From positions 1,927,062-1,991,061 of the forward strand of contig NZ_CP025572.1 of the NCBI RefSeq assembly GCF_018336975.1: DNA of 64,000 bases, in the 5' to 3' direction. This document shows positions 1-10,519 of this stretch, piece after piece. A model generated the notes under the pieces. The model was given only the letters and a program-made list of their open reading frames with translations, was not told where the DNA came from and did no database searches. A program made the translations under genes and the position numbers. Every line of letters starts with the position of its first letter. Position 1 is the stretch's first letter. This stretch comes from Marinomonas sp. CT5 (GTDB lineage Bacteria > Pseudomonadota > Gammaproteobacteria > Pseudomonadales > Marinomonadaceae).

Positions 1-3000
1 ACCGAAGGTAACGAAGGTGATGCGGCCGTGACGGCGACAGGCACGATCAGCATCAGCGATGTGGATGCGGATGACAGCCCAGCGTTCGCCGACACCACAA
101 GCCCAGTGCAAGGTACTTACGGTAGCCTGACTCTGGTAGACGGTGCGTGGACGTACACCTTGGATCAAAGCAAGGTTCAAGACTTGGATGGTGCGAAAGA
201 TGGCCAGCCAGCGGACCAAGTGACAGACACGATCACACTGACAGCCGATGATGGCACGACCCAAGACATCGTGATCACCATCACAGGTACAGACGATGCA
301 GCGGTTATTAGTGGTGATACGACTGCTAACTTGCTTGAGGATGATGAAACGAGTTTATCGGATGGTGTTATTTCTGCGGGTGGTAAATTAACCATTAGTG
401 ATGTTGATTCAGAAGATAATCCTACATTTGATCCTAGTCGAGTTGAGTCTTCAGATGGCACGGTTGGTAGTCTAACTATTTCAGCCGATGGTACCTGGTC
501 TTACAAAGTTGATAACGACAAATTACAGACTTTGGCTCAAGGAGATGAGCTTGTCGAAAGATTTACTGTGTATGCAACCGATGGAAGCAGTGAGGAAATT
601 GTCGTTAAAGTTGGTGGTGTTGATGATGTTTCAGTCATTTCTGACGACACTGTAAATACGTTGACTATTGGTGAAGATGAAACTCTTACTCTTCCTTTGC
701 CGCTTGAAATTAGCGACATTGATAATGGCGAAAATCCTTCTTTCCCAGCTGGATCCATCAACGGTTCATTCGGTGTTTTTGTTATTGCGGACACATCGAC
801 AACTGGGAGTAGTACGTGGGAGTACCAGTTAGATACCTCTAAAGTACAGTATTTAAATAACGGTGAGTCTGTTCAGGAGAAAATTACTGTTACTGCTAGT
901 GATGGTACAAACTATGAGCTTGTTGTGAATATTAATGGTTCCAATGATATTCCTACAGTGGAAGGATCCATTAGTAAGGCTGCTGAGGAAGGTGGTGACC
1001 TATTAACTGGCTCCATTGATGCGAGTGATGTGGATAGTGATACATTATCTTTTAGTGTTACGGGTTCTACGCCAGCTGGTTTTGCCCTAAATACACAGGA
1101 TGGGACTTGGTCATTTGATCCTAAAAATCCTGCCTATAACTCTTTAGGGGAAGGTGATAAGCAAGATATTAAAGTAGATGTTCTTGTTAGTGATGAAGAT
1201 GGTGGTTCATCAAAACAAACCATTACCATTACTCTTAGTGGAACTAATGATGGGCCTACAGCGACAGCCGATTTTGTAAGTGTTTCTGCAACTAGTTCTA
1301 TTACTATTGATGCGATAGCGAATGACAGTGATGTTGAGGGTGATTCTCTAACTATTTCAGAGGCTTCTGTACCGAGTTCTTCGCAAGGTTCTGTGGCTAT
1401 TGTTGATAATCAGTTGGTATTCACGCCAGCGGAAGGCTTTAGTGGAACCGCTACTATTAATTACTCAATCAGTGATGGTAAAGGTGGTACAGATACTTCA
1501 ACCGTTACTGTTAATGTGAATTCTGTAACTATAGATCCAATTACTAGTGATGATGTTATTAATGCTAGTGAAGCTGCTGGTACTGTTACCGTTTCAGGTA
1601 AAGCCACAGGTGGTGACATTAGCGAAGATGATGTTGTCACTATGATGATCAATGGCAAAGAATACACGACAAGTGTCGATTCTGATGGCTCCTGGTCTGT
1701 GGATGTTGCGGGTTCAGATTTGGCAGCGGACACAGGGTTCGATGTCTCTGTTGAGTCTACGGATACTGCTGGTAATAGTGTCACTACTACCAGTTCTTCT
1801 ACTCATAGTGTGGATACTTTAGCTGGTGATACGGGTAGTGCCCCTATTGTGACTATTACTGAAGACTATGAAGGCATAATGACAGGGTCTCGTCCAAGAC
1901 CTGATGGCACTATTAGTAGCCGTGAGCTTGACGGTGATATTGATGTAAGAATTAAGTTGCCATCTGGCACTGTTGAGGGGGATACCATTTCGGTTACAGA
2001 TGGCTCTACTACATCTGAGATTGTTGTTAACGCGAGTATGCTTTCAAGCGGTTTCGCGTCTACTTCTTTTGCAAATCCGGGAGATGGTGAGACGATCAAG
2101 GTTACCGCTACGTTAACGGATCAGTTTGGTAATATCTCAGAAGAAGGCTCAGCTGAAGCGAAGCTAGATCTTTCTATTGCGACGCCATCTATTTCTTTCG
2201 AAAGTACCGGTGGCGACAATATTTATAATGCTGCTGAGGTTGGTGAAGACGGTACTGTGACGGCGACTATTTCGGTTACAGGCTCTGAAGTAAACGATAA
2301 GCTAACTTACAGTGTTGATGGAGTGCAAACAACGATCACGTTAGACGCAGATGACATCAGTAATGGTGTTGCGATCGAAGTGGCTCCAGGTGCGGAAGTG
2401 ACAGCAACTTTGTCGGATGCGGCGGGTAACAAATCAAATGAAGTGAGTAAGACCGCTGCAGAGGCGGATATTTCTGTCGCTCCTCCTGTGATTACAAGTG
2501 TGACTGATGATTCTGAAAACTCAGATTATTCGAAGGTAACCTTGCATGGTACTGGGGAAATCGGTGCAGTTGTCACTTTATGGATTATTGCAGGCTCTAC
2601 AACAAATGGTAATGATACTCAGACGGGTGAATACACTGAATTGACAAGTGTTACCACGACGGTTTCTAGTGATGGCACTTGGTCTTTAGATGTGTCTGAT
2701 CTACCTGATGTAGCAGTCAACGATAATGAGTTCTTCAAAGTTACTCAGACTGATACGGCTGGTAATGTCAGTGGTGATTCTAATGTTGTTCATTACTGGC
2801 ATGGTACTTGGACTAGTGTTAACTCAGAAACTGGTGATGATTTTGTGTTACTAGGTAGCGGCAACGACACAATAACTGTTGATGCAGACGATAGTTCAGA
2901 TTCTCTTACTGTGGATGGCGGAGCTGGTCATGACAAAGCGGTATTCTCATCTGCGCTTTCAGATATGCAATCTATTACCTTAGATGAAAATGGCAATGTG

Positions 3001-6000
3001 ATTATTGTTGATGATCAAGGTGACACCAATACCCTTATCGACTTCGAGTCATTCTCCTTTGATGGTGTTGTTTACTCTAAAGAAGCTTTATTTGCTCCTC
3101 ATGCTGAAGATGATACCGCTAGCACAACGGAAGACAGTGCCGCTATTACAATTGATGTATTAAGTAATGACAGCAGTATAAGTGATGATAAGTTGACGGT
3201 TACGGCAGCGACTGTATCACCAGAACAAGGTACGGTTGCGATTGTGGATGGCAAATTACAATTTACCCCGGCTGAAGACTTTAATGGTGAAGCCACTATT
3301 AGCTATGAGGTTAGTGGCAGTGATGGCGCTAAGGATACAGCAGAAGTGATTGTAACCGTTGATGCTGTGAACGATGGCCCTGTTGCAAATAGCGATACAT
3401 CGACAACAAATGAAGACACAGTTGTTACCATTGATGTGTTGGCGAACGACAGTGATGTTGATGACGATACTTTGACTATCAAAGAGGCAACAGTATCTGA
3501 AGAGGAAGGCACGGTTGCTATTGTCGATGGTAAATTACAGTTTACGCCAGCAGAAAATTTTTACGGTGAAGCGACTATCCGCTATGAAATTGCCGATGGC
3601 AACGGTGGTGTAGATACCGCTGAAGTCAAAGTGACTGTCGAGTCGGTTAATGATGTACCTGTAATTAGTATGACGTCAGGGAAAGGCCAAGGCGATGAAG
3701 ACAGCACAGGTATTGAAGTGACACTGTCTGCATCTGATGCTGATGGTACTGTGGATAGTTTTGTTATTCAGAGTTTGCCTGCTCACGGTACGTTATTCGT
3801 GAGTGGTGTGGAAGTTACATCTGCAGGATCGGTTATTTCTGCAACAGATGGCAAGGCTAGTTTGACTTTTGTACCTGACGCTGATTGGAGTGACAATAAT
3901 GGGGCTTCTCCAGCTACATTTGAATACGCTGCCGTTGATAGCAGTGGAGCCGCTTCTGCTACAGGTACGGCCACTATCAATGTAACAGCTGTTACCGATG
4001 CACCAACCGTTGAGTTGACATTGGAGCCGACGACGACAACGACGTTGTATAGTGTCGACTTGTCCAATGTGTTACAGGGAGCAGAAGATACGATAGGGAA
4101 TCCGGCTGGTTTTACCGTTGCTGCTTATGACTCTGCAAGTAACATTGTCGATATTTCTATTAAGGATTCTGGTTCCCCTACTGGTTTTGGTGTTACTGGG
4201 AAGGCAAGTAACGGCGCTGACTCAGAAATTGGCAAACAAGAGAAATTGGTAGTAGAGCTTGATAAACCAGCATCGTCTGCAACATTTGAATTAGCGTGGC
4301 TAAATAAGAATGACGAGACGGCGGTTTATACTGTGAAATACAGTGATGGGACTTCTCAAACATATACGGTGGATGGTAATTCTGATGAGGGGGGGTATGA
4401 CAGAATTGGTGCTCCTATAACGGTAAACGCACCTGCGGGCAAATCTATATCGGCAATTGAATTCTCTACCCCAGATTATGGTGATCGAGTAAATACAAGT
4501 GACTATTTGTTGCACAGCGTTTCTTATGAGTCAGCGGTAACTAATTATACGGTTGATATTACGGCTACTCCGACAGATACAGACAATTCTGAAAACATTA
4601 CTGAGTTAATGGTTTCGACTCCAGAAGGCATCTCATTATCTGGCGCAGAGAAGATAACAACAGAAAATGGTGTTACTACTTGGAAGGTGTCGTTAGACAG
4701 TGGTGGCTTCTCAAATAAAGTTCAGGTTGATCCCGATACTGGCGTTGTGACGGTCAAAGGATTAATACTGTCTGTGCCTGATGACTTTAATGGTGAGCTA
4801 GAAGTAATCGCTACCGCTACAGCGAATGATCCGGGTGCGAGCGATACAGTGGATGGCTCTGATAGTGCCACCATAGTGATCAATGGTGCGCCAGAAGCGG
4901 CAGATGACGAGTTAGCTGGACAAGAGAATAGCCAGCTTGTCATTGAGCCTAGTGATTTAACATCTAATGATACGGATCCTGAAGGCGATTCTTTAGTTAT
5001 CACGTCGGTGTCAAACGCCCAAAACGGTTATGTATACATAAATGCCGATGGAAAAGTGATATTCACGCCTGCATCTGGTTTTACCGGTGCGGCTTCTTTT
5101 GAATATACCGTTTCAGATGGCAATGGTGGTACAGATACGGCGATGGCTACTTTAGATGTAAAAGCTGCTACGGCGTCTGCAAGCGTTACGGTATCTATTA
5201 CTGAGATTAATGCTAATTGGGATGGATTCGGATCTAAATCCGATGTCGTAGATAGTGCAACTCACCATGACTATAACTACAATCAATGGCAGCAGTTTGA
5301 TTCAAGTGATGACCAAATTGTTATCGATAATGATGTAAATAAGTGGCTTGATGCTGGAGATGGGGATAATTCAATTTATGTTGGAGATGACGTAAATCGT
5401 GGTAATTCAGGCCCTGGTATTAAAACTGGTAGTGGTGATGATGATATCTTTGTTAAAGATAGCGTTTATAGCACTGTACAAACTGGTGGAGGGAATGATC
5501 GTGTCCAAGTAGGTTACGACTTGGGTAATGGTTATCATAGTGCACATATCAACTTAGGTGATGGTGATAACAAGCTGATCATCGAAAATGATGTTAACAA
5601 TTATTCAACTGTCCATTCTGGCTCAGGTGATGATGTTGTCTCGATTGGTGATGATGTTAGATATGACGCCGACATTCAGTTGGGTGATGGTAATGATCGA
5701 CTAACTATTGGGGATCAAATAGAGCAGCAGGTATCGATCAACCTTGGTTCAGGTGATGATATTTTGATCGTTGGTGGTAAGGTGTCATCTAGTGCATGGG
5801 TTGATGGTGGGGAAGGTACAGATTCCATTTTACTTGAATACTATTCTCACCAAGATTATCTAAATAATAAAGATGGCCTGAAGTGGAACATAGCTAACTT
5901 TGAAAATATCAAGTTCTCTGACGGTACTGTAATTGGGGATGCTTCAGTATTCGATAGAAGTAGTGTTTCTGGTTATTCTGTAACCGTTAATGTTTCAAAT

Positions 6001-6723
6001 TTAGCAACAGATGAAACACTGTCTAGTGTTGTTATTGATGGCGTTCCAGAAGGCGCTAAATTGCAACAGAGCGGTGTGGATCTTGATGTAAATGATGATG
6101 GCACTTATACGGTTTCGGTTGAAAATGGTGCTACGTCAATCGACAACCTAACGGTGGTTAGTCGTACTGATTCACAGCTTGATGAATTCGAGTTGACTGC
6201 ATCTATTAATACAGACGGTGCTAATAACGACCAAGTTGGTGCTTCTGATGAAGCGGCTATCGTGGGTAGCACTGGGGATGATTATCTTACTGGAGGTACT
6301 GGTGAGGATTCGTTACTTGGTGGTGCTGGCGATGACATCTTGTTTGGTGGAAGTGATCAAGTTTCCGACACTCTAACTGGAGGAGAAGGTAAAGATATCT
6401 TTATATTGAATGACGCCACTGATAATTCAAATATTGATACTATTACTGACTTTAATGCGGCAGAAGACGCTTTGGATTTGACTGACTTGTTGACAGGTTT
6501 GGATGACAGCCCTAGTAAGGATGCCGATGTTGATGCTGTTACTAAGTTCTTGAACGATAATGTTAAAGTAACAGATGGTCACGTTGAAGTTGGTGGTGAA
6601 GAGGTTGCCAATTTTGGTCCTGATTCCAATTTTGACTCAAATGGAATCAATGGTGTAACGACGGCTGATACTATTAAGGTTATCTACAACGATCAAGAGT
6701 ACAACATCAATATTGATGGCTAA
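1..6723 (+). CDS. Giant RTX/VCBS repeat adhesin, type I secreted (5' end outside window)
   Basis: The frame is open to the left edge, so the gene starts upstream; the first in-frame GTG (28) lies inside a repeat and is not a start. The visible part is about 2,240 residues. In order it holds three VCBS-type repeats of roughly 100 residues (to about nt 950), more Ig/VCBS-like modules, cadherin-like tandem domains ending in FTPA..F.G.A...Y motifs (nt 1264-1520, 3090-3370, 3371-3650, 4880-5160), an unusual GDGDN-rich repeat block (5311-5840), hemolysin-type GGxGxD calcium repeats (6265-6400) and a typical type I secretion C-terminal target segment with an ITDF motif (6400-6500). Asp and Gly are abundant and Cys is absent, as usual for Ca-dependent RTX adhesins such as LapA or BapA. 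The likely role is surface attachment or biofilm formation. No secretion genes are visible; they would have to lie outside the window. Confidence 0.9.
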   Translation, partial: TEGNEGDAAVTATGTISISDVDADDSPAFADTTSPVQGTYGSLTLVDGAWTYTLDQSKVQDLDGAKDGQPADQVTDTITLTADDGTTQDIVITITGTDDAAVISGDTTANLLEDDETSLSDGVISAGGKLTISDVDSEDNPTFDPSRVESSDGTVGSLTISADGTWSYKVDNDKLQTLAQGDELVERFTVYATDGSSEEIVVKVGGVDDVSVISDDTVNTLTIGEDETLTLPLPLEISDIDNGENPSFPAGSINGSFGVFVIADTSTTGSSTWEYQLDTSKVQYLNNGESVQEKITVTASDGTNYELVVNINGSNDIPTVEGSISKAAEEGGDLLTGSIDASDVDSDTLSFSVTGSTPAGFALNTQDGTWSFDPKNPAYNSLGEGDKQDIKVDVLVSDEDGGSSKQTITITLSGTNDGPTATADFVSVSATSSITIDAIANDSDVEGDSLTISEASVPSSSQGSVAIVDNQLVFTPAEGFSGTATINYSISDGKGGTDTSTVTVNVNSVTIDPITSDDVINASEAAGTVTVSGKATGGDISEDDVVTMMINGKEYTTSVDSDGSWSVDVAGSDLAADTGFDVSVESTDTAGNSVTTTSSSTHSVDTLAGDTGSAPIVTITEDYEGIMTGSRPRPDGTISSRELDGDIDVRIKLPSGTVEGDTISVTDGSTTSEIVVNASMLSSGFASTSFANPGDGETIKVTATLTDQFGNISEEGSAEAKLDLSIATPSISFESTGGDNIYNAAEVGEDGTVTATISVTGSEVNDKLTYSVDGVQTTITLDADDISNGVAIEVAPGAEVTATLSDAAGNKSNEVSKTAAEADISVAPPVITSVTDDSENSDYSKVTLHGTGEIGAVVTLWIIAGSTTNGNDTQTGEYTELTSVTTTVSSDGTWSLDVSDLPDVAVNDNEFFKVTQTDTAGNVSGDSNVVHYWHGTWTSVNSETGDDFVLLGSGNDTITVDADDSSDSLTVDGGAGHDKAVFSSALSDMQSITLDENGNVIIVDDQGDTNTLIDFESFSFDGVVYSKEALFAPHAEDDTASTTEDSAAITIDVLSNDSSISDDKLTVTAATVSPEQGTVAIVDGKLQFTPAEDFNGEATISYEVSGSDGAKDTAEVIVTVDAVNDGPVANSDTSTTNEDTVVTIDVLANDSDVDDDTLTIKEATVSEEEGTVAIVDGKLQFTPAENFYGEATIRYEIADGNGGVDTAEVKVTVESVNDVPVISMTSGKGQGDEDSTGIEVTLSASDADGTVDSFVIQSLPAHGTLFVSGVEVTSAGSVISATDGKASLTFVPDADWSDNNGASPATFEYAAVDSSGAASATGTATINVTAVTDAPTVELTLEPTTTTTLYSVDLSNVLQGAEDTIGNPAGFTVAAYDSASNIVDISIKDSGSPTGFGVTGKASNGADSEIGKQEKLVVELDKPASSATFELAWLNKNDETAVYTVKYSDGTSQTYTVDGNSDEGGYDRIGAPITVNAPAGKSISAIEFSTPDYGDRVNTSDYLLHSVSYESAVTNYTVDITATPTDTDNSENITELMVSTPEGISLSGAEKITTENGVTTWKVSLDSGGFSNKVQVDPDTGVVTVKGLILSVPDDFNGELEVIATATANDPGASDTVDGSDSATIVINGAPEAADDELAGQENSQLVIEPSDLTSNDTDPEGDSLVITSVSNAQNGYVYINADGKVIFTPASGFTGAASFEYTVSDGNGGTDTAMATLDVKAATASASVTVSITEINANWDGFGSKSDVVDSATHHDYNYNQWQQFDSSDDQIVIDNDVNKWLDAGDGDNSIYVGDDVNRGNSGPGIKTGSGDDDIFVKDSVYSTVQTGGGNDRVQVGYDLGNGYHSAHINLGDGDNKLIIENDVNNYSTVHSGSGDDVVSIGDDVRYDADIQLGDGNDRLTIGDQIEQQVSINLGSGDDILIVGGKVSSSAWVDGGEGTDSILLEYYSHQDYLNNKDGLKWNIANFENIKFSDGTVIGDASVFDRSSVSGYSVTVNVSNLATDETLSSVVIDGVPEGAKLQQSGVDLDVNDDGTYTVSVENGATSIDNLTVVSRTDSQLDEFELTASINTDGANNDQVGASDEAAIVGSTGDDYLTGGTGEDSLLGGAGDDILFGGSDQVSDTLTGGEGKDIFILNDATDNSNIDTITDFNAAEDALDLTDLLTGLDDSPSKDADVDAVTKFLNDNVKVTDGHVEVGGEEVANFGPDSNFDSNGINGVTTADTIKVIYNDQEYNINIDG

Positions 6724-6748
6724 TTTGACTGCATAGTAGACGTTATTT

Positions 6749-6781
6749 AAAAGGCCGAATTGTTTTGCAATTCGGCCTTTT
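6749..6781. terminator. Bidirectional intrinsic terminator between adhesin and msrA
   Basis: A perfect 12-bp stem, AAGGCCGAATTG (6751-6762) with its complement at 6768-6779, encloses a 5-nt loop. It is flanked by A and T runs, so it can stop the adhesin transcript on + and the msrA transcript on -, which converge here. Confidence 0.85.
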
Positions 6782-6835
6782 CGCATCTGTAGCTTGTTCA
6801 GTTTAGAAAGAGATTATCCCAATTACTTAAAAACT

Positions 6836-7495
6836 CTACACGGCTAAGCCGATAGGGCAGCTCACGCCTGTGCCTGCTAGTCCGCAGTAACCGTTCGGGT
6901 TCTTGTGAAGATACTGCTGGTGATACTCTTCAGCGAAGTAATAGGTATCGAGAGGTTCGATTTCTGTTGTGATCATGCCGTGGCCAGCATTAAGTAACTC
7001 TTTTTGGAAGGCGGCTTTACTGGCTTCAGCAATAGCAAGATCTTTGTCGTTAGTTGTGTAGATGACAGAGCGATACTGGCTGCCAATGTCATTACCTTGG
7101 CGCATGCCTTGGGTTGGGTCATGGTTTTCCCAGAACACCTTAAGGACATCCTCCAGCGAGACCTTAGAAGTATCAAAGACGACTTGAACAACTTCACTGT
7201 GTCCTGTTTGGCCAGAACAAACTTCTTCGTATGTAGGGTTGGGGGTAAAACCTCCTGCATAACCTACAGAAGTAACGATAACGCCTGGCGTGTTCCATAG
7301 TTTACGCTCAGCTCCCCAGAAGCAGCCCATTCCAAGAATGACTTCGGCTTCATTAGGATTTTCGGAACGGACAAATGCTTCGTTGTTGACGGCGTGTACC
7401 CCTGAAATAGATAAAGGTGAGCTTCTGCCGGGAAGGGCATCGGCCTCATTGGGAATAGCCGATTTTTTAAGAATGGTTTCAATACTATTGGACAT
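6836..7495 (-). CDS. msrA: Peptide-methionine (S)-S-oxide reductase MsrA
   Basis: MsrA reduces the S-epimer of methionine sulfoxide in oxidised proteins, using thioredoxin as electron donor. The catalytic signature GCFWGAE is at about residues 57-63, with the nucleophilic Cys at 58. Two C-terminal recycling cysteines follow at about 204 and 213 in a GYCG...SCP context, the three-Cys arrangement of the E. coli enzyme. The length of 219 aa is close to E. coli MsrA (212). The N-terminal 50 residues before the core resemble the extension in other proteobacterial forms, with no signal peptide, so the enzyme is cytoplasmic. An AGGAG ribosome site sits 5-9 nt upstream of the ATG. It is a single gene convergent with the adhesin. 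Confidence 0.95.
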   Translation of the reverse strand: MSNSIETILKKSAIPNEADALPGRSSPLSISGVHAVNNEAFVRSENPNEAEVILGMGCFWGAERKLWNTPGVIVTSVGYAGGFTPNPTYEEVCSGQTGHSEVVQVVFDTSKVSLEDVLKVFWENHDPTQGMRQGNDIGSQYRSVIYTTNDKDLAIAEASKAAFQKELLNAGHGMITTEIEPLDTYYFAEEYHQQYLHKNPNGYCGLAGTGVSCPIGLAV

Positions 7496-7685
7496 TTTAG
7501 TCTCCTGACCTAGTGGTCGAACATCTCCTTTGGCTACTACCTGTTAGCAAATAGTAAGTAGCGGAGGATACAAGATGGGTATTCTACTTTACGCTCTCTA
7601 AAAGAGATTGGTTCTTTTCATAGGGATAGATAATGAGGTGAAAAGATTTTTTTTCAACTAATTTCAACTAGTTCTCTTGCAGTAC

Positions 7686-7713
7686 TTGACTCTCAATTTA
7701 ATCTACCTATAAT
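7686..7713 (+). promoter_or_regulatory. Sigma-70 promoter of the initiator tRNA array
   Basis: TTGACT (7686-7691) and TATAAT (7708-7713) are separated by 16 bp, close to consensus, about 80 bp ahead of the first tRNA. No comparable promoter was seen between the four tRNA genes, which suggests one polycistronic precursor. Confidence 0.75.
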
Positions 7714-7794
7714 ACGCACCTCGTTGGCAAGGGTTGAGCAAATTAGCTTTACCAATCAAACATTGTAGAATGTTTGTTGTTAATGATGATTAGT

Positions 7795-7871
<77 letters not shown>

Positions 7872-8022
7872 TTTTAAAGGTCGTTGGTTCACTTTTTAAT
7901 TAAGAAAAGGGCTCCCACAAACTTTTAAAGATTGTTAGTTCACTTATTTTAGTTAATAAAAGTACTAGCACAATCGACTAATCAAACGAAATTGTTAGTG
8001 ATTCTTGAAAGAATTAATTTGT

Positions 8023-8099
<77 letters not shown>

Positions 8100-8214
8100 T
8101 TTTATATAAAGGTCGTTGGTTCACTTTTTAGTTAAACCATACAAATTAATTTAGTCACATAATTTCCTCAGCACTAAAAGATAAAATCTAAATTATATCA
8201 ATAATTTAGCATGG

Positions 8215-8291
<77 letters not shown>

Positions 8292-8469
8292 TTTTATATA
8301 ATCGTCGTTGGTTCACTTTTTAATTCTGTAAATGGCTTCCGCAACCTATTTAAAGGTCGTTGGTTCACTTTTTAGTTAAGAAAAAGGCTCCAGCAACCAA
8401 TTCATAAAAATTGGTCATAGTTTTATCTTAATATCATTAGAAGCCTATTTTCTAAATAGTCTTAGTTGT

Positions 8470-8546
<77 letters not shown>

Positions 8547-8912
8547 TTTAAAAGGTCGTTGGTTCACTTTTTAGTGAAGAAAGGGCTCCCACAAGCATTC
8601 AAGATTACCTCGTTGGTTCACTTTTTAGTGAAGAAAGGGCTCCCACAATCATTCAAGATTACCTCGTTGGTTCACTTTTTAATTAAGAAAAAGCTAAAGC
8701 TCCTACAACCATTTCAAAGTAATTCCTTTTCAAGTCTATTTAGTTATTAGCCTCAAGCTGTAGGTTTACCTTTTATCGAAAAGGGCTTATAACACGCATT
8801 TCACCAAACATTTCATGCTAAAAATGTCATTTTTACATAATCTCCTATTCTTATTCGTTAATTAATATAGGGTGCATATAAGCCCGTTATTGGACTGTAA
8901 GCATAATTTAAC

Positions 8913-10175
8913 TTACAGGAAAAAATTATTTACCAGCGAGCAAAGTAGCCACATGAAAATAGCGTAGTGAGCGCTATTAGCAATAATGGTTTTGGTGGGA
9001 ATTTGATAGCGGCTGGTCATTAATAGTCCCAGTCCTGTTAATCCGCTACTTCCTGCAGAGATAGCCCAAGCACTTAGGAACAAAAAGCCTAATTGAGTTG
9101 GGTCAGGGTTAAGGGGCAACAACATAGGGCTAACAATTGCGATACTCACCACAGGATGAATACCAATTATTCCAGCCATAATCATTGCTGCGAGAACGAC
9201 GGAAAAGAGGAGTGGGCTAAAGGTAAAGCTATCCAAGTTAAAGAGCTGTGGGTAACTAAGAATAATCGCGCTAATGCCATTTGAAAATATTCCTGCGGCA
9301 AGGAACAAAGCAAATTGACTGCCGATTTGAGCGAGTTTGTGGTTCACAAAATGCGATAAGCTTTTCCTTCTGGATGGCGTTCGCATCAATAGTATGGTGG
9401 CGCTTGGTGCTAATAGACAGATCAACACCAATATGCTGATATCAGGCCAAATGAAGTGAAAAAATATAACGCTAGAAGCCAGAATCATAGGAATGAAGAG
9501 GCTTTCTTTACGAATTGGGTAGCCGTTAAAGTCACCTTTGGTGCGTCTAAATGCTTCTACAGTGGAAAAAATGATGGCGACTAGTCCCATGACAAGACCT
9601 GGTATAACGGTTTTTTGCCACTGCATTCCTGGTGCATAAATAATCGCAACGCCCGTTGCCACAAAGAAAGGTGACCACCAAGCCGCCGCGGAAAAGTTAC
9701 GAGTCAGTATAAACTGCTGTTCCGTCGTTAATTTTATTGCGCCTTTTATACGATCTGCGAAGACTAGAATCACAGACAGGTTAATCACTGCACCTAATAC
9801 TTGCACGCCGAGCGCAGTGTTAAATACAGCACTGAGGCCTTTTGGTAAAGGACGCTTTTCATCTGGCGAACTGGTTAGGTCTAAAAAAGAGACAGCCACA
9901 AACATCGCCAGCATTGGTAAGTTAACTGCAAAAACTTGCTGCCATGTCATCCATGTACCTTTTGAACCAGCAAAAAGTAATGTCGAGACTCCAATAATCA
10001 TTAGCCAAGACACTTGTCTCTTTGCGCTTGGTGCTAAGGTGTGCCACATCGTGATATTTGCTCCCCACGCTAGTAGGGTAGGCAATAACACCGGGGTCAA
10101 ATGAGCAACTGACAATAAATAAAAAACCAATGTGCCAAGTACAAACCAACCAGTATATTTCTTAAGTGGATTCAT
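8913..10175 (-). CDS. Polytopic inner-membrane protein, possible transporter of unknown substrate
   Basis: This 420-residue protein is almost entirely hydrophobic, with about 11-12 predicted membrane segments and a short basic cytosolic loop (RTPSRRKS) near the middle. The second half has a GIHPVVS motif and a small-residue-rich stretch (SAGSSGLTG) before the last helices. Both recall re-entrant or discontinuous helices of the ion-transporter superfamily (DctM/CitMHS/ArsB-like). That relation is an inference from pattern; I do not recognise the exact family. There is no signal peptide. The ATG at 10175 has only a weak ribosome site. It stands alone, with the DUF2165 gene divergent on the other side of a 344-bp gap. 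Substrate and direction of transport cannot be told from the sequence. Confidence 0.7.
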   Translation of the reverse strand: MNPLKKYTGWFVLGTLVFYLLSVAHLTPVLLPTLLAWGANITMWHTLAPSAKRQVSWLMIIGVSTLLFAGSKGTWMTWQQVFAVNLPMLAMFVAVSFLDLTSSPDEKRPLPKGLSAVFNTALGVQVLGAVINLSVILVFADRIKGAIKLTTEQQFILTRNFSAAAWWSPFFVATGVAIIYAPGMQWQKTVIPGLVMGLVAIIFSTVEAFRRTKGDFNGYPIRKESLFIPMILASSVIFFHFIWPDISILVLICLLAPSATILLMRTPSRRKSLSHFVNHKLAQIGSQFALFLAAGIFSNGISAIILSYPQLFNLDSFTFSPLLFSVVLAAMIMAGIIGIHPVVSIAIVSPMLLPLNPDPTQLGFLFLSAWAISAGSSGLTGLGLLMTSRYQIPTKTIIANSAHYAIFMWLLCSLVNNFFL

Positions 10176-10519
10176 CAGGTGGGAGCTGTCCTTACGTTGT
10201 TGGAGGTTGTTTTTTGTAAACTGAGCGATCTAAGTAGTTTTCAGATACGTTCTAAATAGTGATTCATCGATAGGTGATCGGCATACATATATTAATCGGA
10301 AGTATTATTTCCGCACGGCTAGTTTTTACTGGCAGTGGTACTCATATCAATGTAAGACACGTTTGATTATTTAATATTGTTGTTTAATCAATGTGCTATT
10401 GAAAGAAATCTTGTAATGGGGTGAAAAAGTAATTTCTTTATCTGTATTTATATTATTGTAATGTTGAATATAGATAAAGTTAAGACTATTCAACATGTTA
10501 AAAACTTCAAAGGATTGGG
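10176..10519. other. Divergent intergenic region without gene
   Basis: This 344-bp AT-rich spacer separates the membrane protein (-) from the DUF2165 gene (+) and should hold both promoters. I see no convincing RNA structure, terminator or coding frame. Confidence 0.5.

Noticed and set aside
4300..4515. Antisense open frames within the adhesin (several, e.g. 177-461, 1461-1784, 3783-4067, 4722-5003)
   Set aside because: They are mirror frames of a Ser/Thr/Asp-rich repeat gene and show the expected low-complexity Ser/Val-rich composition.
7004..7300. Plus-strand frames inside msrA
   Set aside because: Shadows of the well-supported msrA gene on the opposite strand.
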